Below, piece after piece: positions 1 through 5,197 of a DNA stretch of 7,491 bases. Origin of the DNA: Gemmatimonadota bacterium (GTDB lineage Bacteria > Gemmatimonadota > Gemmatimonadetes > Longimicrobiales > Gaopeijiaceae); assembly GCA_003695865.1 (NCBI GenBank), contig RFGQ01000315.1:1-7491 (forward strand), read 5' to 3'. The notes below the pieces were generated by a model. The model did no database searches and was not told the DNA's origin. It saw only the letters and a program-made list of their open reading frames with translations. The first letter of the stretch is position 1; every line of letters begins with the position of its first letter. Made by a program: the position numbers and the translations under genes.

Positions 1-95
1 AGTACGACGGCGAAAGTGCTCGGCGGTGGCTTGTGGTGCTCGAACGGTACGGCCGCCATTTGGCGGAGGCACTGGACTCGCTTGGTGCGGGATGA
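1..95 (+). CDS. C-terminal fragment of an unidentified protein (5' truncated by window edge)
   Basis: Reading in the phase that begins at base 3, thirty codons stay open to a TGA at 93-95. The peptide starts YDGESARRWL and ends in LAEALDSLGAG, a charged amphipathic helix of the kind often found at the C-terminus of cytoplasmic bacterial proteins. Codon third positions are mostly G or C, as in the neighbouring genes. A second phase (from base 1) is open to about 180, but its translation is rich in Trp, Cys and Arg and looks non-coding. The family cannot be named from thirty residues. A helical tail of a small regulator is possible but is only a guess. Confidence 0.45.
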   Translation, partial: YDGESARRWLVVLERYGRHLAEALDSLGAG

Positions 96-318
96 GAGGG
101 CCATGGTCCTGTGTCCGCACCTGAAGGAACGCCGCCCGACCTCCCGCACAATCCTGGCGCCCCGTGTCGGCCGGGCGTAACGTGGACCCTGCGGACCGAT
201 TGCACGGCCGGCCCGAAACCCCAACACGCCGGCTGCCAGCGCACCTCGACCAGGCCTGACGGGTCGGATTGTCCTCTGTGCGCCTGACAGGCTCTACGCG
301 GGAGAGGTTGGAGCAAGG
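96..318. other. Intergenic region ahead of the secreted-protein gene
   Basis: No convincing gene is seen here. GCCGGC occurs at 207-212 and 228-233 and could pair into a weak GC-rich hairpin, without a T-tract. A 7-base direct repeat GCCTGAC lies at 254-260 and 282-288. No -35/-10 pair close to the sigma-70 consensus is visible. GGAG at 310-313 is a good Shine-Dalgarno for the ATG at 319. Confidence 0.4.
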
Positions 319-843
319 ATGAGGCGAACACCGTCTGGCCGGGAGGTACCGACCGGTGCCGCCTTTCTATTCGTACTGTTGGCCTCTCTCGGCTTTCCGG
401 GCCCACTCGAGGCGCAGGATCCCGCCTCCATACCCGAGCACTTCTACAAGTACGTGGGCTGCTATGAGCTCCTGATGGCTGCAGAGCCCGAATGGGCGAG
501 CATCATAGAGCGGAGAGTCGCCCTCACGACCATCCGGCTCGCCACTGCCGAAGACGCGCACGCCCGCCAGTTCGTGGCTCGGGCTGCTCCGGGTGAAACG
601 ACATCGTGGTACCCGAAGGTATACTGGCTTCTGGCCGGCGACGTGGGCCCCCTGCGCATCGGTTGGGAGTGGCCGGCGTTCGATCGGGTGAGGGCCGTTT
701 TCGGGGTCGAAGACTGGGATGGCGAGAGTCCTCTCCACGGAGAGCTCAGTCACTCGACGGATGTGACGGACTATGATCCGGAACCGATAGCGGTGCGGTT
801 GGTGATCATTCAATGCGGGGACCGGGGCCCCTGGAAGGGATGA
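319..843 (+). CDS. Secreted two-cysteine protein of unknown function
   Basis: The 174-residue product has a Sec signal peptide: a basic N-terminus (MRR), a hydrophobic core around residues 14-28 (AAFLFVLLASLGF) and a likely cut after A32 in LEA-QDP. The mature chain has only two cysteines, C48 (VGCYE) and C166 (IIQCG), one near each end, and could form a disulfide outside the cytoplasm. The middle alternates beta-type stretches with WEWPAFDRVRAVFG (about 116-129) and a later LHGELSHSTD segment, giving the feel of a small beta-barrel. From general memory, Gemmatimonadota genomes hold many small exported proteins with a leading GCY, a W...D.V motif and a final Cys. This protein resembles them, but that link is inference. 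The start is supported by GGAG five bases upstream of the ATG. A lipoprotein gene follows 60 bases later on the same strand. No enzyme motif is recognised. Confidence 0.83.
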   Translation: MRRTPSGREVPTGAAFLFVLLASLGFPGPLEAQDPASIPEHFYKYVGCYELLMAAEPEWASIIERRVALTTIRLATAEDAHARQFVARAAPGETTSWYPKVYWLLAGDVGPLRIGWEWPAFDRVRAVFGVEDWDGESPLHGELSHSTDVTDYDPEPIAVRLVIIQCGDRGPWKG

Positions 844-903
844 CCCCTGAGGTCCTCCGCATCAGCTGGGTCACGTCTTGTAGTTCGAAGGAGGGTTCGA
901 CCG

Positions 904-1263
904 ATGTTGTATTCCCGCATCCCCGTGCTCATGGTGCTGCTCGCGAGCCTGGCGTGCAACGGCTCCGAACGCGCGGAGACGGCCGACGCCGACACGGTCC
1001 CGGCCGCCGCCACGGCCGCGAACACGGTCCGGCCCGGTGAAGAGGGCGTGGTCCTGGCCGGCGCCGACACGGTCACGATGGGCGTGGTGATCATCGTGCG
1101 CGGGGCGGACGGTTCAACGCAGTACGGGGTCTTCCGCGGTCCCCCGAAGTTGGCGGAGGCCGTGACCGGCGGCACCTACGAGGTGAGGGCGGACTCGCTT
1201 CATTCGAGGGTGTACGTGCTGAGCGAGGGAGAGCGGATCGAGCCGGCGGGACGGGGGGGATGA
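904..1263 (+). CDS. Small putative lipoprotein, function unknown
   Basis: The 119-residue product begins MLYSRIPVLMVLLASLAC, a short hydrophobic signal ending in a cysteine at residue 18. This is lipobox-like, although the residues just before the Cys (S-L-A) are not the textbook L-A-G order, so membrane anchoring is probable and not certain. Residues 20-45 form a flexible linker rich in Ala, Thr, Glu and Asp, typical just after a lipidated Cys. A compact domain follows (about 46-113), with beta-type runs VVLAGADTVTMGVVIIV and YEVRADSLHSRVYVLSEGERI. A strong Shine-Dalgarno, AAGGAGG (888-894), lies nine bases ahead of the ATG and fixes the start. The gene sits between a secreted protein and a membrane protein in the same orientation. 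No known family is recognised. Confidence 0.8.
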   Translation: MLYSRIPVLMVLLASLACNGSERAETADADTVPAAATAANTVRPGEEGVVLAGADTVTMGVVIIVRGADGSTQYGVFRGPPKLAEAVTGGTYEVRADSLHSRVYVLSEGERIEPAGRGG

Positions 1264-1278
1264 GTGCTTCCGGCTCCG

Positions 1279-1292
1279 GGCCGGCGCCGGCC
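1279..1292. repeat. 14-base perfect GC palindrome
   Basis: GGCCGGCGCCGGCC reads the same on both strands. It lies 15 bases after the lipoprotein stop codon and before the membrane-protein gene. There is no T-tract after it, so it is not a standard intrinsic terminator. In 70% GC DNA a run like this may also be chance. Confidence 0.5.
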
Positions 1293-1300
1293 GATACCTG

Positions 1301-1318
1301 GAGCCCGAAGGGGGGCTC
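1301..1318 (+). repeat. Short hairpin ahead of the membrane-protein gene
   Basis: GAGCCC and GGGCTC form a perfect six-base stem with loop GAAGGG. A second partner, GGCTCC just downstream (1321-1326), can pair instead with GGAGCC (1300-1305), so two mutually exclusive structures are possible. No T-run follows. Function is unknown. Confidence 0.4.
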
Positions 1319-1349
1319 AAGGCTCCGACGGTGAACGCCAGAGCAAGAG

Positions 1350-1742
1350 ATGAACGGAACCGACTCCACCAGCCGGCGCAGAACGGTGGTCACCCTGGCG
1401 CTCGTTGCCGTGCTGACCTTCCTCGCCGGCTTCCTGCAGGACACCCCATACAACTTCGTCAACTACATCCTCTTCACGCTCCTACTCGTCACCGGACTCC
1501 ACGTGCTCCGCGTCGCTGCCGCGTCCGGGCAAGCGCCCACGACCAGGGCGCTTCTCATCCTCACCGGCGTCTCGGCCCCCTTGCTCTCCATCTCGTACGT
1601 CGGTTACGAGTGGTTCAGGCTGCGCGGCAATCTCGACGCCGCTTCGTCGATCGAGGGGTTCATGTATCTGCTGGCTCTGGGCTTCACGCTCGGAGCGGCC
1701 GGTAGCCTGCTTCTGCTGGCCCGACGCCCCACGCGCCTCTGA
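1350..1742 (+). CDS. Four-helix integral membrane protein, function unknown
   Basis: The 130-residue product has four hydrophobic spans, at about residues 13-30, 34-56, 67-88 and 101-124, with short loops. An N-terminal SRRR before helix 1 and a C-terminal ARRPTRL after helix 4 place both ends on the cytoplasmic side by the positive-inside rule. The loop between helices 1 and 2 contains QDTPYNF, and helix 3 ends with SYVGYEWFRLRGN. No catalytic or transport motif is seen. The ATG at 1350 is the first in-frame start after an in-frame stop at 1332-1334. Its ribosome-binding site is weak (AAGAG directly ahead), so translation may depend on upstream genes. It is the last gene of the left + strand group and faces the dehydrogenase gene across 137 bases. 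Confidence 0.82.
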   Translation: MNGTDSTSRRRTVVTLALVAVLTFLAGFLQDTPYNFVNYILFTLLLVTGLHVLRVAAASGQAPTTRALLILTGVSAPLLSISYVGYEWFRLRGNLDAASSIEGFMYLLALGFTLGAAGSLLLLARRPTRL

Positions 1743-1879
1743 TCGCGCTGTTCGGGGCCCGGACCGACCCCGCCGGGGCACCGATGACCGACCGTGCCCG
1801 GCGCGGAGCGTGACGGAGGGACGCAACTGGCCGAGGGCGACCCGCCCGTGGCTACGGAGCCTTCAGGCGGGGGCCTCCC

Positions 1880-2749
1880 TCACCCCCGCGGCCCGTCCCA
1901 GTCGGCGATGCCCATCGCCTCGAGCGCCGCGCGCCGGATCGGGTCGGTCGCGTCGTTGAGCGCCTGGAAGCCGAAGTCGAGGCCCGCGGTCGTGCGGATG
2001 GGCCGCTCGCCCTTGGGCATGTCGATCAGCCGTTCGAAGATCTCGACCACCAGATGCGCGTCGGTCGGGGCGTCGCCGCTCTCGAAGAGTTCGCGCACCA
2101 TCGACTGGAAGCCGCCGAAGAACTCCCCGACGTGGCCGTAGGCCTCCATGGCCTGCTGCCGCGAGCCATCCACCATGTTGTCGAAGAAGCTGGTCTCGAA
2201 GGGGCCAGGCTCGACGAGCACCACGTCGATGCCGAGCGGCGCCAGTTCGTAGCGCATGGCCTCGCTGAGACCTTCGAGGCCCCACTTGCTGGCGTGATAG
2301 ACGCCGAATCCGGGGAATGCGCCGCGGCCCGCCACCGAGCTCACCTGGATGATCAGGCCGTCGCCCCGGGCACGCATACCGGGCAGCACCGCGTTCGCCA
2401 CGCGCGCGGTCCCCACCACGTTCAGGTCGAGCTGCGCCAGGATCTCGTCGCCGGTGAACGACTCGACCGGTCCCCCGTAGCCGCGACCGGCATTGTTGAT
2501 GAGCACGTCGACAGCGTCCGTCTCCGCCACGGCCCGCTCCACGCTCGCGTCGGACGTCACGTCCATTTCGAGCACCGTGATCGAGACGCCCTCCGACGCC
2601 GCGAGCTCGCGTAGCGCCCGGGCCACCCCCGCGTTGCGGCCCTCCGTGGCCCGCATTGTGGCATACACCCGATGCCCCCTGCGCGCCAGCGTGCCGGCCG
2701 CGTCCAGACCGAACCCGCTGCTGCAGCCGGTGATCAGGATCGTCTTCAT
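1880..2749 (-). CDS. Classical SDR-family oxidoreductase (NADP-preferring, 17beta-HSD-like subgroup)
   Basis: The 289-residue product is a complete short-chain dehydrogenase/reductase, a cytoplasmic enzyme interconverting an alcohol and a ketone with a nicotinamide cofactor. The Rossmann motif TGCSSGFG is at residues 7-14, D63 (MDVT) would contact the adenine, NNAG is at 85-88 and the structural Asn is N110. The catalytic set is S138, Y151 and K155 in YHASK, with the usual 13 and 4 residue spacings. PGPFET at 181-186 matches the family's cofactor-binding PG motif. R33 at the end of strand 2 (YATMR), with no Asp there, points to NADP(H). The N-terminus closely resembles 17beta-hydroxysteroid/retinol-dehydrogenase-like SDRs, but the substrate cannot be read from the sequence. 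GAGGAG lies five bases ahead of the ATG. The upstream cold-shock gene ends in a strong terminator, so this gene probably has its own promoter, although none is obvious in the short gap. Confidence 0.95.
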   Translation of the reverse strand: MKTILITGCSSGFGLDAAGTLARRGHRVYATMRATEGRNAGVARALRELAASEGVSITVLEMDVTSDASVERAVAETDAVDVLINNAGRGYGGPVESFTGDEILAQLDLNVVGTARVANAVLPGMRARGDGLIIQVSSVAGRGAFPGFGVYHASKWGLEGLSEAMRYELAPLGIDVVLVEPGPFETSFFDNMVDGSRQQAMEAYGHVGEFFGGFQSMVRELFESGDAPTDAHLVVEIFERLIDMPKGERPIRTTAGLDFGFQALNDATDPIRRAALEAMGIADWDGPRG

Positions 2750-2797
2750 AGCGTCTCCTCGTGGATAGTCGGTTGAAGCGGGGGTCCTGCCCTTCGG

Positions 2798-2840
2798 AAA
2801 AACGACGAGGGCCGCCCCGGTTGCCCGGGACGGCCCTCGT
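2798..2840 (-). terminator. Intrinsic terminator of the cold-shock gene
   Basis: On the minus strand, a ten-base stem (ACGAGGGCCG with CGGCCCTCGT, 2805-2814 and 2831-2840) continues past one C/A mismatch into a five-base stem (2816-2820 with 2825-2829) closed by a four-base loop. It is followed by five T (2798-2802). It begins 38 bases after the cold-shock stop codon and is one of the few standard rho-independent terminators in the window. There is no T-run on the plus side, so it is one-directional. Confidence 0.9.
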
Positions 2841-2877
2841 TCAGCAGGCCGCGAGGCCCGCCTGTCTAGCGGTCACG

Positions 2878-3084
2878 TCAGACCGTGGTGACGTTCTCGG
2901 CCGAGGGGCCCTTGGCCCCCTCTACGACGTCGAACTCCACCTGCGCGCCCTCGGCGAGGCTGCGGAAGCCGTCGGTCTGGATCGCCGAGTGATGGACGAA
3001 GCAGTCCTTGCTGCCGTCCTCAGGCGTGATGAAGCCGAAGCCCTTCTGATCGTTGAACCACTTTACCGTTCCCTTGGTACGCAT
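2878..3084 (-). CDS. Cold-shock-domain protein (CspA family)
   Basis: The 68-residue product is a complete single cold-shock domain, an OB-fold that binds single-stranded RNA and DNA and acts as an RNA chaperone or antiterminator. It starts MRTKGTVKWFNDQKGFGFIT. RNP1 is KGFGFI at residues 14-19 and RNP2 is CFVHHSAI at 28-35, preceded by the aromatic W9-F10 pair. The C-terminal GPSAENVT is the normal family ending. The reading frame stays open far upstream, but the true start is the ATG at 3084: it gives the standard family length and has AAGGAG (3092-3097) seven bases upstream. A strong terminator follows, so the gene is probably monocistronic. The upstream region is long and full of stem-loops, as expected for cold-shock mRNAs with regulatory leaders. 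Whether this paralogue is cold-induced or constitutive cannot be told. Confidence 0.97.
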   Translation of the reverse strand: MRTKGTVKWFNDQKGFGFITPEDGSKDCFVHHSAIQTDGFRSLAEGAQVEFDVVEGAKGPSAENVTTV

Positions 3085-3149
3085 CGATGCGCTCCTTGGT
3101 TGTTGCGAGTCGGAGCCACGATGACCGTACAAACCGACTTGCTCACTGT

Positions 3150-3166
3150 GCGCGGAGCCTCCGCGC
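3150..3166 (-). repeat. Stem-loop in the cold-shock leader (nearest the start)
   Basis: GCGCGGAG and CTCCGCGC are perfect eight-base arms around a single central base. As RNA this would fold as a six-base GC stem with a five-base loop. It lies 65 bases upstream of the cold-shock ATG, beyond the ribosome-binding site. Confidence 0.6.
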
Positions 3167-3170
3167 GGGG

Positions 3171-3189
3171 TGTGGCCCTTCTGGCCACA
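3171..3189 (-). repeat. Seven-base stem-loop in the cold-shock leader
   Basis: TGTGGCC and GGCCACA pair perfectly around a five-base loop. On the minus strand this hairpin starts directly at the end of the T-rich tract of the terminator-like element upstream, so the two structures are immediately adjacent in the transcript. Confidence 0.6.
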
Positions 3190-3231
3190 AAACAAAAAGA
3201 GCGGCGGATCTCCAAGAACGAGATCCCCGCC
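3189..3231 (-). terminator. Terminator-like hairpin reading towards the cold-shock gene (possible attenuator)
   Basis: On the minus strand, GGATCTC (3226-3220) pairs perfectly with GAGATCC (3212-3206) around a seven-base loop. The stem extends by three GC pairs (3229-3231 with 3203-3205) past a two-base bulge. It is followed within a few bases by TCTTTTTGTTTT (3200-3189). This has the form of an intrinsic terminator, but the next minus-strand gene upstream is far away beyond a gene on the other strand, so there is no adjacent gene for it to end. It would stop transcription about 105 bases before the cold-shock start if the promoter lies further upstream. It may instead end antisense or read-through RNA. 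Confidence 0.55.
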
Positions 3232-3245
3232 CCAGATATTGAAAG

Positions 3246-3266
3246 CGGCGCGTTGTCTCTGCGCCG
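3246..3266 (-). repeat. Six-base GC stem-loop upstream of the terminator-like element
   Basis: CGGCGC and GCGCCG are perfect arms around a nine-base loop. If the cold-shock transcript starts upstream of this point, it would be the first of four hairpins in the leader. Confidence 0.45.
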
Positions 3267-3330
3267 ACGCATGATGGTAGCGGAAGGGAGCGCCGGCGTC
3301 AACCTGCACCCGGGAGGGTACCGAACACAT

Positions 3331-3352
3331 GGCGTACCGCGTACGGTGCGCC
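3331..3352 (+). repeat. Near-perfect inverted repeat upstream of the YcxB-like gene
   Basis: GGCGTACCG and CGGTGCGCC form nine-base arms around CGTA. The only imperfection is a T/G position, which as plus-strand RNA is a G-U wobble. It ends 83 bases before the ATG at 3436. It could be a leader hairpin or a dyad for a DNA-binding protein; nothing decides between them. Confidence 0.45.
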
Positions 3353-3435
3353 TAGCATGGTGGGGCGAGGTTCATCGAGTCGAGGCTAGCCGCCCGGGCC
3401 ATGGATCATCGGCGCAATAGAGAGATGGACGAAGC

Positions 3436-4014
3436 ATGAGCGACGAAGCTCCAATCGCCGTCGAGTTCGAATTCACGCCCGAGGACTGGCGGGAAGCCAA
3501 CCTAGCTCACATCACACGCTCTCCGCTCCAGCTGGCCGCCGCTCGCCGGGCCCGACGCTGGATCGTCGGCATGTTTTCGGTGGGCGCGCTCGCGTTCACC
3601 TTGATCGATGGCCTCGCCGTCGGGCTTTCCTGGCTCGTAGCGGGTGGCGTCCTCACGGCGTTGGGGCCACTGCTGCACCGCGTCAGCGTCAGGCAGGCCC
3701 TCAGAAGGATGGCGAGGGCCGGCGTCGCAAACGGCACGTTCGGGCCCCACCGCGTCGAGGTGCGCCCGGAGGGTCTGGCGGATGTCACGCCCGACTACGA
3801 ATGGCTCGTCCGGTGGCATGCCATCGAGAGCGTCCAGGAACATCACGGCACGTTCTTCGTCTACACCGGTGCCAATTCGTTCATGCCGATCCCGGGAAGC
3901 GCCTTCCGCGACGCGGAGACGCTTCGCGGCTTCTCGCAGAGCTTCTATGAGCGGTTGGCAACGGCGCGCGAGGCGGGCCGGCCCCGCTTCGGACCGCCCC
4001 CCGTCACGGAGTGA
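3436..4014 (+). CDS. YcxB-like membrane protein
   Basis: The 192-residue product begins with a soluble stretch, VEFEFTPEDWREANLAHI (about 9-26). Two close hydrophobic spans follow, at about residues 43-60 and 63-80, and then a soluble C-terminal domain. That domain reads FGPHRVEVRPEGL...YEWLVRWHAIESVQEHHGTFFVYTGANSFMPIPGSAFRD, which fits the YcxB-like pattern: a strand leading to a Gly-Leu turn, then a W..I segment, a FFVY strand, and an IP..AF motif before a last helix. The family is widespread and its function is unknown. The ribosome-binding site is weak (AGAGA about a dozen bases upstream). An earlier ATG at 3425 runs into a stop after four codons. The gene ends three bases from the oppositely oriented hydrolase gene, with no terminator between them. 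Confidence 0.75.
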   Translation: MSDEAPIAVEFEFTPEDWREANLAHITRSPLQLAAARRARRWIVGMFSVGALAFTLIDGLAVGLSWLVAGGVLTALGPLLHRVSVRQALRRMARAGVANGTFGPHRVEVRPEGLADVTPDYEWLVRWHAIESVQEHHGTFFVYTGANSFMPIPGSAFRDAETLRGFSQSFYERLATAREAGRPRFGPPPVTE

Positions 4015-4017
4015 CCC

Positions 4018-5184
4018 TCACCCCCCGCCGGCCTCCCGCCCATCCACCGCGTCGACCCTACGGATCAGCCCCTCGAACAGCGACACCCAGTCGACGTCAC
4101 CGTCCGAGCCTCCGGTTCGCACGATGACGAGCCCGCGGTCGGGCACCACGTAGACGAACTGCCCGAAGCGCCCCTCGGCGTAATAGCGGGTGGCTTCGCC
4201 TTCGGTCGGCCGCAGCCACCAGAAATAGCCGTAGTTCGGGGACCGCCCCGCCGTGGTGTCGGGCCGCGTCGAAGCCCGCACCCACTCTTCCGAGACGATG
4301 CGCGCACCGTCCCAGTCGCCGCCTCGAGCGTAGAGGCGGCCGAGCTTCGCGAGGTCGATCGCCGTCGCGTTGAAGCCGCTTTCCATCTTCTCGAACCCGC
4401 GCTTCTCGCTGTCCAGGCTCCACGACGCGTCGGTGAGCGCCCCGATACGGCTCCATACGCCCTCCGCCAGCGTCTCACTCAACGACCGACCCGTGGCCCG
4501 CTCCAGCGCCAACCCGAGGACGATCGGGCTGTAGAAGTTGTACTGGAACCGCGTGCCGGGGGGCTCCGCCAGGTCACGCGCTACGGCCACCGAGCGGAGG
4601 TTGGGGTCGTAGTAGGCCGTGGCTTCGTCACCCCACGGCCACTTGCTTCGCTTGAAGCGGATCCCCGACGTCATCGTGAGCAGGTGGCCCAGGGTGAGGG
4701 AGTCGAAGCCGGGATCCCTGCGGCGCAGCTCGGGCACAAGACGCGTGATCGGTTCATCGACGCTCAGCAGCCCCTGATCCCTCGCCAGCCCCACGGCCAG
4801 CGACACCAGCGACTTCGAGATCGAGAAGGTCGTCTCCACCGATCCGCGAGTCCTTCCCGCGAAGTAGCGCTCGAAGATCAACGTGTCACGCCGCACCACG
4901 AGGAACGCGTAGGTGCCCCGGTCCCGCAGGAAGGTCTCGAAGTCCACACGCTCCGTCGTGCCCTCGCTCGCGATCCCGACGGGGGCGAACACGGTGTCGT
5001 AGCGGCCTGGGGTGGCTGCGTGGAATTCGAAAGGAGGGGCCTCACCACGGGGGATCGCGCGCAGCGGAAAGCGGCGGATGTCGCCCATGTCGGCGTCGCG
5101 CCACCTCAGCGCGCGCCCGGTCCGTGTACCGCACCCCGCGACGAGGATCGCAGCTGCGAGCACCGCACTCAGAAGGACCCGCAC
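4018..5184 (-). CDS. Exported serine hydrolase, beta-lactamase/CubicO (NylB-like) family lipoprotein
   Basis: The 388-residue product starts with a signal sequence ending in a good lipobox (LVAGC, Cys at residue 18), so it is probably anchored in an outer or plasma membrane facing outwards. The fold is that of class C beta-lactamases and related esterases, peptidases and amide hydrolases. The nucleophile and base are S121 and K124 in FSISK; the general-base Tyr is Y215 in FQYNFYSP; the third motif appears as RTGG at 356-359, with Arg where beta-lactamases have Lys. The YN form of the second motif and the HLLTMTSGI segment (167-175) resemble 6-aminohexanoate-dimer-hydrolase-like members. The substrate is unknown, and antibiotic resistance should not be assumed. 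The start is a GTG, chosen because GGAGG lies eight bases upstream and the signal peptide begins there. It lies four bases after the tetR stop, so the two are co-transcribed and probably translationally coupled. Confidence 0.93.
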   Translation of the reverse strand: MRVLLSAVLAAAILVAGCGTRTGRALRWRDADMGDIRRFPLRAIPRGEAPPFEFHAATPGRYDTVFAPVGIASEGTTERVDFETFLRDRGTYAFLVVRRDTLIFERYFAGRTRGSVETTFSISKSLVSLAVGLARDQGLLSVDEPITRLVPELRRRDPGFDSLTLGHLLTMTSGIRFKRSKWPWGDEATAYYDPNLRSVAVARDLAEPPGTRFQYNFYSPIVLGLALERATGRSLSETLAEGVWSRIGALTDASWSLDSEKRGFEKMESGFNATAIDLAKLGRLYARGGDWDGARIVSEEWVRASTRPDTTAGRSPNYGYFWWLRPTEGEATRYYAEGRFGQFVYVVPDRGLVIVRTGGSDGDVDWVSLFEGLIRRVDAVDGREAGGG

Positions 5185-5197
5185 TCGGTCATCCTCC
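5185..5197 (-). promoter_or_regulatory. Ribosome-binding site deciding the hydrolase GTG start
   Basis: On the minus strand GGAGG (5197-5193) is followed by eight bases and then the GTG. The tetR stop codon TGA (5191-5189) lies inside that spacer. Ribosomes finishing tetR therefore end on the hydrolase initiation region, which favours coupled translation. An ATG at 5192-5190 overlaps the stop codon but lies in another frame that closes quickly. Confidence 0.75.

Larger units (their letters stand above)
3085..3435. other. Gene-free divergent region between the cold-shock and YcxB-like genes
   Basis: No gene is supported here. The frame of the cold-shock gene stays open to 3330, but the translation (82 extra residues) looks like shadow sequence and would not belong to the domain. 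The region must hold the promoters of the two diverging genes; no close sigma-70 consensus is evident on either strand. Five inverted repeats are present, at 3150-3166, 3171-3189, 3203-3231, 3246-3266 and 3331-3352, plus a T-rich tract on the minus strand at 3189-3200. Confidence 0.7.

Noticed and set aside
254..288. GCCTGAC direct repeat as an operator upstream of the secreted-protein gene
   Set aside because: Seven bases repeated once at a 28-base offset is too weak, and no promoter can be recognised beside it.
1867..1889. GCGGGGG/CCCCCGC inverted repeat over the SDR stop codon as a terminator
   Set aside because: It has no T-tract on either strand and a loop of nine bases; G and C runs of this size are common at this base composition.
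3122..3133. Sequence resembling the E. coli cold box (TGACGTACAGA)
   Set aside because: It is on the plus strand, antisense to the cold-shock gene, and needs an inserted base to match, so it is probably chance.
3085..3330. N-terminal extension of the cold-shock protein by 82 residues
   Set aside because: The internal ATG at 3084 has a good ribosome-binding site and gives the normal 68-residue family length; the extension reads like untranslated leader.
2761..3420. 219-codon plus-strand open frame over the cold-shock gene and its leader
   Set aside because: It runs antisense through the cold-shock domain and through the terminator and hairpins; no family resemblance.
4018..5184. Reading the hydrolase as an antibiotic-resistance beta-lactamase
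   Set aside because: The family is broad, the third motif has Arg in place of Lys and the second motif is YN-type; sequence alone does not support resistance.
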